Source: Hybos culiciformis (lineage: Eukaryota; Arthropoda; Insecta; Diptera; Hybotidae). From it: 64,000 nt of DNA. Within the stretch, counting starts at the first letter, position 1. Every line of letters begins with the position of its first letter. A program made the translations under genes and the position numbers. Below the pieces are notes generated by a model that had not been told where the DNA came from, made no database searches, and saw only the letters and a list, made by a program, of their open reading frames with translations. Positions 54,001 to 62,739 of the stretch are shown here, in pieces. Location of the stretch: positions 73,853,303 through 73,917,302 of the forward strand of contig OZ023274.1 of NCBI GenBank assembly GCA_964007475.1, given 5' to 3'.

Positions 54001-54092
54001 GTAATTTAGAAGCTTTCAATCGTATGATTAAGTCTTGGTTTTTTAATATGGATCATGAAGAAGCTGGAATTTTTTTAAATGTTTTGGTGTGA
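51084..54092 (+). CDS. retrotransposon ORF2p: endonuclease-reverse transcriptase
   Basis: 1002 residues. The N-terminal apurinic-like endonuclease has LHQNIRSL (N42), LSETW (E71), ILGDFNIDI (D173, N175), the LDHIF box (D214, H215) and VTDHS (D239, H240). A basic linker includes residues 317-375. The reverse transcriptase carries LPLFKKGNSSDINNYRPISIL (about 525-545), QFGFREGKST, the catalytic region FIDITKAFDMVDH (D609, D615), GVPQGSVLGPLLF (665 on) and FADD (696-699). A C-terminal 'thumb'-like region with LQYAICCWGG and FRTSHYRNYYNV follows; there is no RNase H. All expected catalytic residues are present. By family, it nicks the target and primes cDNA synthesis. It lies six bases after the ORF1 stop in the same frame, suggesting termination-reinitiation. 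Confidence 0.95.
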   Translation: MSFFELDSDPGNLVHSNFNLCSSNCESVFQLNAKGVLVLHQNIRSLRGNFEHFLVHLEGFYLKPLIIFLSETWIFTHEVSNFKIPGYDFYASCNDTYSAGGVACFVKSDFNCVFSSCNFPGADALMVKCTIDNEQYCFICIYRLHGFANEVFLDNFSELLSSVHSGNLVILGDFNIDILAANVLVDNYLFLLASFGLISLINEVTRPTSGSCLDHIFLRVQRSSGIDIDSGVFDFEVTDHSMTALLFSSSDTVSPTISDIYKRRIDFNKLNSLLRFEFWSEVYTENDPSLLYDGFVNKLNELISACSSSVPVHRKVKRLKPWMTDSLLNSIKIKNDLRKKCKKHPLCSRLKNRFARLSKEIRNKICVCKNNFFVSELDRNRNNIKGQWRVVNEILNRGSRDGFRKVDLSSGDLLVSEPIDVANLFNSFFTSAPANLLPQVHGSCACVNDSTFCPDTFRFEPITASELHKIISSLKNSSSSVDDGISGFILKRIALNIVDVLVFVYNKCVLAGIFPQNLKTAVVLPLFKKGNSSDINNYRPISILSPFSKIFEKALKTRFLGFLNRTKFFSDCQFGFREGKSTEAALLNFCSRINSSLDGRYSTAGLFIDITKAFDMVDHSILLDKIYKAGFRGFIYNWFESFLTSRSQKVRVGSVLSQSRPIKLGVPQGSVLGPLLFLIFVDSLFRQDFKGNLTAFADDVAFAYSSVCRQSLTIDIDHDLNLLRCWFGKHRLKISAKTKIIFFSLNGNASNFPDFVFHDINCSRGCCNFSSSNIGNNNSHNFPTCTGNCFTIESVNKFRYLGVIIDNRMSWSEHTLLLKQYFRSTLPKFYLARRFCSLKVLLMIYFGIFQSRLQYAICCWGGAYFNKILPVFIAQKCAVRIICGRNRFSRSFELFKTLNILPVRHLYFIKCLSHFFANRAVDFVPNYSIYALRNGSRGFVSVPTFRTSHYRNYYNVVAPRLYNKLPYYFKCISNLEAFNRMIKSWFFNMDHEEAGIFLNVLV

Positions 54093-54706
54093 TAGGAAGA
54101 TACTTTCGATTCCTGATATATTTGATATATTTTATATTTATATACACATACATATTTTTGTTGATTTATTTATTTATTTTTTTTTTTTTTTTTTGTGGCT
54201 TGAGTTTAGTTTTGTTTCATGTTTTGAATTAATTTATTATACAATGTTTGATTGCTTGACTTTTATTTTTTATTTTTTTTTTATTTTTTTATCTTTTTTT
54301 ATGTATTTTCTTTTTTTTATTTTGTTTCTGTATTTGTCTCATTGCTTACCCCACAATAGTATCTCATTTATATTAAATTATTTATAATAAAAAAGATGGT
54401 GCATTCGATACAATTATATTATTAATTCAGAATGCTCCTAACTATTTTTTTCATCATTTTACTTTAACTTTAATTTTGTATTATTCTACGCTTTGAAGAA
54501 CACTTGTTATTTAGTAATTTTAATTGTTGTTTTTGAAAGTTAATAGAAAAATAAGGATATTACTTATTTATTTATTTGTTTATTTTATTTCAATATTGCA
54601 TATCCTTTTAATAGTTATTTTATAAATTTTGTTCTTTATATTGTATATTTATTCTTAAGTTTTGATGAAGAAATAAAGATTAATTACTTACTTACTTACT
54701 TACTTA
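54093..54706 (+). other. 3' UTR and TTAC tail of the retrotransposon
   Basis: T-rich sequence without coding content. It ends with AATAAA (about 54672-54677) and about six TTAC repeats that directly abut the resumed 12-bp array. CR1-group elements typically end in short tandem repeats of this kind. The 102-codon Phe-rich frame overlapping the ORF2 end here is compositional. Confidence 0.8.
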
Positions 54707-55730
54707 AGTTAGGGCGGAAGTGAGGGAGGAAGTGAGGGTGGAAGTGCGGGCGGAAGTGAGGGCGGAAGTGAGGGCGGAAGTGAGGGTGGAAGTGAGGGCG
54801 GAAGTGAGGGCGGAAGTGAGGGCGGAAGTGAGGGCGGAAGTGAGGCGGAAGTGAGGGCGGAAGTGAGGGCGGAAGTGAGGGCGGAAGTGAGAGAGGAAGT
54901 GAGGGCGGAAGCGAGGGTGGTAGTGAGGGCGGAAATCAGGGTGGAAATCAGGACGGAAGTGAGGGCGGAAGAGAGGTTGGTAGTTAGGGCAGAAGTGAGG
55001 ACGGAAGTGAGGGCGGAAGTGAGGTTGGAAGTGAGGGCGGAAGTGAGGGCGGAAGTGAGGGCGGAAGTGAGGGCGGAAGTGAGGTCGGAAGTGAGGGCGG
55101 AAGTGAGGGCGGAAGTGAGTGCGGAAGTGAGGGCGGAAGTGAGAGTGGAAGTGAGGGCGGAAGTGCGGGCAGAAGTGAGTGCGGAAGTGAGGGCGGAAGT
55201 GAGGGCGGAATTAAGGCGGAAGTGAGGGTGGAAGTGAGGGCGGAAGTGAGGGCGGAAGTGAGGGCGGAAGTGATGTCGGAAGTGAGGGCGGAAGTGAGGG
55301 CGGAAGTGAGGGCGGAAGTGAGGGTGGAAGTGAGGGCGGAAGTGAGGGCGGAGGTGAAGGCGGAAGTGAGGGCGGAAGTGAGGGCGGAAGTGAGGGCGGA
55401 AGTAAGGGCGGAAGTGAGGGCGGAAGTGAGAGCGGAAGTGATGGCGGAAGTGAGGGCGGAAGTGAGGGCGGAAGTGAGGGCGGAAGTGTGGGCGGAAGTG
55501 AGGGCGGAAGTGAGGGCGGAAGTGAGGGCGGAAGTTTGGGCGGAAGTGAGGGCGGAAGTGAGGGCGGAAGTGGGGCGGAAGTGAGGGCGGAAGTGAGTGC
55601 GGAAGTGAGGGCGGAAGCGAGGGTGGTAGTGAGGGCGGAAATCAGGTTGGTAGGGCGGAATCAGGTTGGTAGTTAGGGCAGAAGTGAGGGCGGAAGTGAG
55701 GGCGGAAGTGAGGGCGGAAGTGAGGGTGGA
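54707..55730. repeat. 12-bp GC-rich minisatellite, right block
   Basis: About 85 further copies of the GGGCGGAAGTGA unit, more degenerate than the left block and with occasional 11-base units (near 54843, 55213 and 55572). A variant block with GCGAGGGTGGTAGTGAGGGC occurs at 54911 and again at 55617. Another with GTTGGTAGTTAGGGCAG occurs at 54976 and 55665. A roughly 700-bp higher-order duplication is therefore superimposed on the 12-bp periodicity. Confidence 0.96.
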
Positions 55731-55900
55731 ATTACCTGACCAAAAATTTTGGAGAGGGAGCTATGGTTAGGGTCTTCCCTGCTTAAAATATGCAAAAAAA
55801 AATGTTTTTTAAATAGGTAGCGCCGGTGAAATAAAGATTACCTGCCCAAAAGTTTTGGGTAGTTAGCTACTTTTAGAGTCGTCCTGGCTCAAAATATAAA
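55731..55900. repeat. right part of the approximately 100-bp tandem repeat family
   Basis: It resumes with ATTACCTGACCAAAAATTTT, nearly the same point in the unit at which the left copies stop. It then has one full unit from about 55815 (AAATAGGTAGCGCCGGTGAA) ending CTCAAAATATAAA. The homology with 48758-49008 shows that the 12-bp array expanded within one repeat family. Confidence 0.75.
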
Positions 55901-56138
55901 AAAAAACACACGAAGCAGTCATAGGAACTGCCGAAAGAAGTTTATACTTAAAGCTTTAAACTATGAAATAACAGTGGCTATAAATGATGGGCTGCTCAGT
56001 ACAAAATGTAAATTAAAATAAAAATCAGTCCAGCAGTCCAAAAGCAGTCCATTATTTGTAGTCATTGTTATTTCATAGTTTAAAGCTTTAAGTATAAACT
56101 TCTTTCGGCAGTTCCTATGACTGCTTCGTGTGTTTTTT
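55901..56138. mobile_element. hairpin (foldback) element with 96-bp inverted arms
   Basis: The left arm (55901-55996) begins AAAAAACACACGAAGCAGTC. The right arm (56043-56138) is its reverse complement with only five differences, all in the 25 bases nearest the loop; the outer 70 bases are identical. A 46-bp spacer contains CAGTCCAGCAGTCC. There is no coding capacity. It abuts the A-rich end of the 100-bp repeat, so it either inserted in that linker or forms the right end of the composite. A clear target duplication cannot be seen because the flanks are A/T runs. Confidence 0.85.
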
Positions 56139-56634
56139 AATTGTAATATAACTCTGTAGTTAAATTTCTAGGTTAGCGTTTAACTAAGTTTCTAATCACA
56201 AGAAAAAAAAATGTAGGTATATGGCAAAATGTAGGTATATAGAACAAAACACAGAATGAACCTATTATTACCGCGAAACCACGAAAGTCTGTCGAAGCAA
56301 AAATAACTTCTTAAGACATTTCTTTCATATCGTTCTATTTTATATTTATAAAATCTATATTTTGTTAAAACATTAAGCAATTAATATATACTGCAGAAAT
56401 AAAGCTTCCACTTTGAAATTTAATACCTATTTAGTTTAGAACATATTTATGGTTGTAATAAATTCCACAAAGCTTTTCAACATATAATACTCATAGTAAA
56501 AGTTTAAAGTTAATGTTATTTTTTATTATGATTGATTTGAACATTATAACTGACAATGTATTCAAAAAAATTATTAAAAGAAAAAATTACAAAGTACTAA
56601 AAGTATTAAAAGAAAAAATTACAAAGTACTTAAT
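56139..56634. other. downstream flank of the first CUB gene
   Basis: AT-rich and non-coding. It contains a 27-bp direct repeat (56572-56598 and 56604-56630, TATTAAAAGAAAAAATTACA...) just beyond the stop codon of the minus-strand gene, probably in its 3' UTR. Confidence 0.6.
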
Positions 56635-58207
56635 TTATTGCATTATAACATAATTAATTTTAAAACCGACTTCTTGTGTTATGCTCGACAGAAGGCCATC
56701 ACTATTGAAATAAATCGCAAATGGTCCGGGAGGGGCATCTAAAAGTAAACATAAAATACAATTAATTTCATGTGCTCATTTTCATAATTAAAAATTTTTT
56801 TTGACTTGCGAAATAAATCACTGCCTTTCAAGCTAGTTCCACAATAATAGTTTCCATATAACATTGTCGGTGTCGAAACTAGTAAAGACTCTGAAATTGC
56901 TAAATAATCATTAGAGCGAGCCGGTGATCCCAGAGGATCGTGGCAATCATTTTCAATAAAGCTATTAGTTTCACTTTCCGCCCCAATCTCAAATACATCT
57001 GAAGTAAACCTGCAAAGGGTTGCAAAATGTCTAATGACTTTCAGAAATATTAATTTAACTTACTGAACTCCTTTATCGAAACTAGTTCTCTTAAAGCATA
57101 TTCCATAACGCATGTTTGCCATATACGGACCTGCACCTTTGTTAAAATTAAAAGACTCAATATGGCCGTGTCTGTCTACGAAATATTGCAAACAACCGGG
57201 GGGCGCCAGGGTGTCTAAATCTTCAATAGCTGGTCGAAAAAATTGTCGAAGATCTTGCTGATTTATTCCGAGGAAAGAAAATCCTGATTGTCGTTCAGAA
57301 GAACTTGTAGTTGGACATTCAAGTTGTGCTACAATCATTCTCCAATACCCTGGCAAAGATGGATTTTGGGCTCGATCGGCTAATGTGAATGTCAGAGCTA
57401 AATCGGTTATTCCATTTACGGCATCGAATGGAAGATAAACTAATAAAGCAAAATAATGACAAGACAATTATTGGCAAAAATGACAAGACTGAAACTTAAC
57501 TTACTGTGTTGCTTGATGTTAGTTCCGCAAAGTCTTATATCACCCACTTCGAATTTATCTAAGCTGCAAGTAATCCCATGCATATCGTTTAAGGTCGCAT
57601 TAGGAAGAGTTGGCTGAGCTAAAACAATGTCAAAATCTAGACGCAACTGACATACATTGGAACTATAAGGTTGAAAATGATATGCACAATGGCGTGGTAA
57701 ATAGGATGGACTTTGAATTACTGTTCTTTTTAGGTTCGAGATTTTTCCGCATTGTAGGTTCACTAAATTAAAATTTAAAAATTAAGATTGAAACAAAAAT
57801 TCTTTATAAAACAAAATCAAAGTTAGTCAAATAAAAGGTAAAGTCGGAGTTGGCTTTGAATCGATTCGTGTTCAATATTCCTCAATAATTATTTACAACG
57901 AAAATCATTTGGATTGAATGTCGGTTAATATAAATTAAAAAAAAAAAATCTGACTTTCACAACAAACTCCAAAAGTTCCGCAAAATCCTGATGCTGAACC
58001 ACCGTTTCGCATACATTCCAAACGTCTCATACATAATCCACGGGCTCCTGTTTGAGTAGCACAAACAGGAGTCTCAGCACGACCTTTTCTTTTGCTTTCA
58101 TCATCAATTTCTTTATTTTTCTGCAAGTTTTTCTTTATATTTTCTGTACTGTTTGTTACCAAAAATAATCCCAAAATCAAAATAACTATCACTGAAGTTA
58201 AAATCAT
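56635..58207 (-). CDS. secreted double-CUB protein, copy 1 (five exons)
   Basis: Exons, in order of transcription: 57955-58207, 57505-57762, 57064-57439, 56810-57009 and 56635-56738. Lengths and phases give 396 residues. Residues 1-20 form a hydrophobic signal peptide, followed by a basic linker (SKRKGR, 38-43). A six-cysteine module follows (C49, C59, C65, C76, C82, C83; GFCGTFGVCC). CUB module 1 is C89-C212 (C110, VCQLRLDF, LCG at 162-164, WRMIVAQLEC). CUB module 2 is about 249-396 (APPGC, YGICF, YYCG, PGPFAIYFNSD). There are sixteen cysteines after the signal, so it is probably extracellular and disulphide-bonded. N139 is a possible glycosylation site. Acceptors are all AG. Donors are GT except intron 4, which needs GCAAGT. 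AATAAA overlaps the stop codon. The family is common and uncharacterised in arthropods; ligand unknown. Confidence 0.88.
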
Positions 58208-58256
58208 TATGTTATGTTATTTTAATTTAATTTTTACCGTCCAGTTAATTTTTTAA

Positions 58257-58293
58257 AACTGAAAATATTTTCTGACAGACCAGAGTTTATATA
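58257..58293 (-). promoter_or_regulatory. TATA box and Initiator of CUB gene copy 1
   Basis: On the minus strand TATATAAA lies at 58286-58293. An arthropod-type Initiator TCAGTT lies at 58257-58262 with its A at 58260, 33 bases after the first T of the box. The predicted 5' UTR is about 52 bases to the ATG at 58207. Spacing and motif match the canonical insect core promoter and recur in copy 2. Confidence 0.7.
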
Positions 58294-59270
58294 GCCACGA
58301 AATTTTTTTTATTCAATATTAGTTTCATATTTGAATCCGAAAATTGTAACAAGTTCCTGGAAAATATTCTAAGAAGTTTTCTAATATTTTTAAAAAATTT
58401 TCTTTAGAACATAATAACCTATATTTTTTCGTTGGAACCCAAAAATAAAATAAATTTCTCAGAAAATAAAAAATTATTGCAATAGAAAATTTTCTAAATG
58501 AAATTTAATTGAGAATAAGTTTGTTTTAAATCACTTTTTTAAAGTGCTATATCTATAGTATAATAAAATTATGTTTATATAAGAAAATTTATTCCACAAT
58601 CAAGTATGTTTTAAACATCTTTTTCTCTTAGACTTGGAACAAAACTTCTTACATTTTCTATTTCGAAAATCGCATCAACAAATTTCGTTACTCTGTTCAT
58701 CGAGTGAAAAAAGTTCTTCAAGATAAAGACAAAGCTACATATATCAAAATTAAAATCATAAATTTAATTTGTAATGTAAATCATGTTAAGAAAAAATATT
58801 TATATAATACTAATGTCTCAATTAAAGAGATGTTAATTTTTTTTTTTTTAGAATTTGTAAAACAAATTAACAATTATTATTTATAACCCCAGGTTCATGT
58901 CAGACATAGTGTAAAACGTGATATTTAAAATTTCCGCATAAATAGAATAATATTTCAAATATTTAAATTATTCATTATTTATAATTTATATTATAAAAGA
59001 GATGGGTATTATAAAGGCCTTCATCTATCAACAAATCGTCCGATTTTGAAGTTTTGGGCAGTTATAATTAGAGTCAAAATTTAATTTTAAATAAAAGAGT
59101 TCGCTCTCAAGCCCTATCTATGCTATACATAATTTCTGAAACTAATTTTTAGAATTATAGAAATTAATTATTTTATTGCTTAGTACATTAATCGTTTTTT
59201 GACAAGGTTTACTTATTACTATAACTTCAAATTCTTTTCTTAAATTATTATATGAATATATAGATTATTT
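58294..59270. other. intergenic spacer between the two CUB genes
   Basis: It should contain upstream control sequence of copy 1 and the 3' end of copy 2. A plus-strand frame of 84 codons starts exactly after a good acceptor (58632-58886) and is listed as a finding. No CUB fragment is seen. Confidence 0.5.
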
Positions 59271-61343
59271 TTACTGCAATATCATGTAATTAATTTTAAA
59301 ACCAGTCTCTGGTAGCATTGAAGAGAATTTATTGTCACTATTAAAGTAAATCGCAAATGGCCCAGGTGGTGCATCTAAAATTTCGAAAATAAATTGCATA
59401 TGAAATTTGAGAACTCTGAAAAAATTTATTTCACTTACGAAGTAGCGAGTATCCTTTCAAGCTTCTGCCACAATAATAAGTTCCAAAAACTGGTGTTGGC
59501 GCTGAGTTTAGCAGAGACTCGGGAATAGCGAGATAGTCATTTGATCGTCCTGGTACGCCAATTGAATCATGACAATCTTCATCAATATGACTGTTTGTAT
59601 CAGTTTCAGCACCAACCTCAAATACATCACTTGATAATCTATATTTTTGAAACAATGAAATCATAATAATTGTTAATTTTTTTTGCATTTCAGTACAAAT
59701 AGAACAACTTACTGCACTCCTTTATCAAAATTAGTTCTTTTAAAGCAAATTCCATACCGCATTCTGGACAAATAGGGTCCCACGCCATTATTAAAATTAA
59801 ATGATTCAAATGTACCTTGTCGTTCGGTAAAATATTGTAGGCAACCAGGTGGTGCCATCAAATCTAAATCATCTATTGGTGGCCGAAGAAAGGATTGTAA
59901 GTCCTGTAAAGTATTTTGAGGATTAAAACCCAAAAAAGAAAATGACATTTGGCGCGGAGAATTTGGATTTCTAGTGGGACATTCCAATTGTGTCACAATC
60001 ATTCTCCAAAAACCTGCTAATGAGGGATTTTGTGTTCGATCCGCTAAAGAGAAACTTAATGCTAAATCTGTAATTCCGTTTGAGACATCAAAGGGTAAAT
60101 ATACTGTAAAAATATAAATTTTTATTCGACAAACTTCTGTTTTTTTTTTATTTTTATAAGATCTTACTATGTTGTCCAATATTATTTCCACAAAGCTTTA
60201 AGTCCCCAACTTCAAATTTATCTAGCAAACAATTTATGCCAGGAAAATCGTTTGGCATTGTGTTATCAGAATTAGTAGGCTGAGCCAGAACCATATCAAA
60301 ATCTATTCTTATTTGACACACATTAGAGCTATACGGCTGAAAATGGTATGCGCATCGACGAGGCAATATTGATGGACTTTGAATCATTGTTCGTTTAAGT
60401 TTAGAAATTTTTCCGCATTGCATATTCACTGAAAAGAATTATTATTGTTATAATGTTAAATTTCAATTGCCACAAAACAAAAATTTAAATTTCTTTTTAT
60501 TGAATTCACATTATGAGTGATAATATATTTCTTTCCAAAAAAGATGTACATTTTAGTTTTATACCAAGAATAGGTTAATATATGGGGAAATTTAATATTT
60601 TACTACGATATACAATTTTTTTAAAACAGAAATGCGATCTTGTTAGTATGACTTTAATATTTAACTTTAATATTGAAATCGAATTAAGATGCTGACAAAC
60701 ACTTTCAGATATCCCTAATTGGACGTAGAAAATGGTTTTGTACCTTTAATTTATTCAAGTAATATCTTTTCGATATAAGTAAAATGTTTTTAATTTGTTG
60801 GTGTTATCCTTTTTCATACGTTTTCATTTAAAAACTTTCATAAAGTTCATGTGTATTTCGAAACGAAAATTTGAATTGGAAAATATTAAGTGATATAATA
60901 ATTCTTTAAGAATAAATTAACCCTCTATTTATGTTGATACCAGATTTCACAAATATTTTTATTATCACACAAGCTTTATTCAACAAGTCCATCAAATTCA
61001 AATACATATACTTATGTATCGTTTGAGAGTTTCTCCGAACCCATCAATTTAATTCAAATTATAATATTAATAACTAACTTTCACAACAAACACCAAATGT
61101 TCCACAAAATCCAGACGCTGTTCCACCATTTCTTAAGCATTCTAATCGCCTTATACATAATCCACTTAATCCTGATTGTGTCACACAAATGTCAGTTGAT
61201 TTTGTTGCAATATTATTCAAATTATCATTTTGTGTATTAGGCCAAGTTTTTGAATCACGATGTAATGTAGAATTTTTTATAATATTCGGGTAAGCGTTAG
61301 CTTTAAAAAATTCTAAAATTAGAATAAGAAATAAATTATTCAT
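59271..61343 (-). CDS. secreted double-CUB protein, copy 2 (five exons)
   Basis: Exons: 61079-61343, 60168-60428, 59713-60103, 59439-59638 and 59271-59374, giving 406 residues. All introns are GT-AG (GTTAGT, GTAAGA, GTAAGT, GTAAGT donors). Layout matches copy 1. A signal peptide ends about ANA-17. The six-cysteine module has ICVTQSGLSGLC and GFCGTFGVCC. CUB 1 has QCGKISKLKRT, VCQIRIDFD, LCGNNIGQH and WRMIVTQLECP. CUB 2 has MAPPGCLQYF, MRYGICFKRT, DCHDSIGVPGRSNDYLAI, YYCGRSLKG and APPGPFAIYFNSD. Exons 4 and 5 are exactly the same length as in copy 1 (200 and 104). Intron 1 is much longer (650 against 192 bases). The N-terminal linker between signal peptide and first cysteine differs most, being Asn/Thr-rich here. 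This is a tandem duplicate with the same orientation. Confidence 0.9.
60429..61078 (-). other. intron 1 of CUB gene copy 2
   Basis: A 650-base AT-rich intron with donor GTTAGT and acceptor TTCTTTTCAG. I see no gene or recognisable repeat inside it. The corresponding intron of copy 1 is 192 bases. Confidence 0.8.
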
Positions 61344-61389
61344 ATTTAGATATATACCGAGGATATTTTCTAAATGAATAAAATTTTAT

Positions 61390-61427
61390 TACTGAGACTT
61401 GCATCTTAAATTCTTAGCCTTTTTATA
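61390..61427 (-). promoter_or_regulatory. TATA box and Initiator of CUB gene copy 2
   Basis: The minus strand has TATAAAA at 61421-61427 and TCAGTA at 61390-61395. The putative start base is 61393, 34 bases from the first T of the box and about 49 bases before the ATG at 61343. The arrangement is nearly identical to copy 1 although the surrounding sequence has diverged. Confidence 0.7.
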
Positions 61428-62423
61428 AAAAAAAGTTATTCTGAAAATTATTTCTTTTTCTAAGCAAAAGGTGTTAAATTATTACAAAAAAAATGAAAAT
61501 TTTCAATATTTGCCATTTCATAATTGATTTCCGTTTTTTTGTTCTTTAAAGCACAAAAAAAAAGACTAACTTGCTTAGGTTCATTAGAACTTTGTTAAAT
61601 ATATACTTATTAATTATGGTAATTGAAAATTATGTTTAAATATGTTATAAAATAGTTTAAATATTTACAATGATAAATGTTTATGTTTGCACATTCAAAA
61701 CAAAGACAAAATGAATTTCAATTATGTTATACGATAATCATATGTATGTATATAACCCACCGTATGGTAAATATGGGATTATGTTTAGAAAATCATGAGA
61801 AATAATTCAAAAGAAAATATTAAAAGAAACATTTTTTTCACTTCCCATATCCATCTTCAAAAATTAGAATTAAAAAATTAAAAATGTTGAAAGAGCTCTT
61901 AATAAATCTCTACTCTATTCCTATAAAATGTAAAATTTTTGATGAAATTTGGAAAACCAAGAAATTATATTTAATATTATTATTTGTTGAAGAAATCCAA
62001 ATACTCACAATAATGAGGCTTTATTATACTTAAATTCCAGGAGCTAAAAAATCTCAAGTTAGAAATTCATGAGCTTTGTTTCTGAAATTTTATAAAATGA
62101 AAAATAGCTTTATTCGCAAAAAATTTTAATGCATTATAAACTTTAGGCAAGAGAAATAAGATTATGCATAGTAGAGCACCATTTATTAATTAACATTGCG
62201 AAAAAAAAATTATTTATTGTTTTAATGACAAATATGTATATAAAAATTTCTTTCTGATGAGAGAAGGTGATTAAAGGTAAAATATTTATATTCACATTTT
62301 TAAGTTTATTTGTTTAATGAAGATCTATCTAAAATGTGTTTTTATTATATTTGTGTATTTATAACAATTCTAATATCAACATCGTTCTCCTCCAAAAAGC
62401 CATATTTTTAAATAGATATGTAC
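61428..62423. other. AT-rich non-coding, upstream of CUB copy 2
   Basis: No supported gene or repeat. The part nearest 61430 would be the proximal regulatory region of the minus-strand gene. Confidence 0.5.
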
Positions 62424-62510
62424 TAGGGCTTCTCATTTCCCGCAACTTTCAAATCCCGGGATCCCGGGACAAAGTTTTTCATATTCCCGGGATCCCGGAA
62501 TTTTTTTATA
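62424..62510. mobile_element. hAT-like terminus with nested CCCGGGATCCCGGGA motifs
   Basis: It begins TAGGGCTTCTCATTTCCCGC and contains two close copies of the palindromic string CCCGGGATCCCGG (about 62454-62468 and 62485-62498) in otherwise AT-rich DNA. Ends of this type (TAGGG...TTCCCG...ATCCCGGGA) recall non-autonomous hAT elements of arthropods. No matching opposite end was found downstream, so it is either solitary or too decayed to pair. The assignment is from memory of such termini. Confidence 0.4.
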
Positions 62511-62739
62511 AGCACAAATTAAAAAAAAAATTATCTCATAAAATATTGCCATGCTTTCGATCCACTTCAACTTGACATGATGGGGTTACCTAAGTTGATA
62601 TTTTACATAATAACAAAGAAAAATACTGCATTATAAAAAATTAGTTAACAACTTGAAATTTGCTTTCTAATCCTCAAACTTCGATTATTTTAAATAAATT
62701 TTAATTCTATATATATTAAACTGCACTTATTTATTTTTT

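Larger units (their letters stand above)
49894..54706 (+). mobile_element. full-length CR1/Jockey-group non-LTR retrotransposon
   Basis: A 4.8-kb element sits inside the 12-bp array. It has a short 5' UTR (about 170 bp, T-rich), ORF1, a 6-bp gap, ORF2, an approximately 590-bp T-rich 3' UTR, AATAAA at about 54672, and a 3' tail of TTAC repeats (about 54684-54706). There are no LTRs, and the tail is a microsatellite rather than poly(A). Both ORFs are uninterrupted, so the copy looks complete and recent. The array ends AAGTAAGGGCGGAAGT on the left and restarts AAGTTAGGGCGGAAGT on the right. This could be a 16-bp target duplication with one mismatch, but array periodicity makes that untestable here. 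Clade within the CR1/Jockey group is not settled. Confidence 0.92.

Noticed and set aside
54079..54387. 102-codon frame overlapping the end of ORF2
   Set aside because: Phe/Tyr/Ile-rich translation of the T-rich 3' UTR of the retrotransposon; no domain.
49009..55730. CRISPR array
   Set aside because: Units are contiguous 12-mers without unique spacers, and the context is eukaryotic.
62336..62575. 79-codon frame containing IPGSRDKVFHIPG
   Set aside because: The distinctive peptide is only the translation of the CCCGGGATCCCGGGA repeats.
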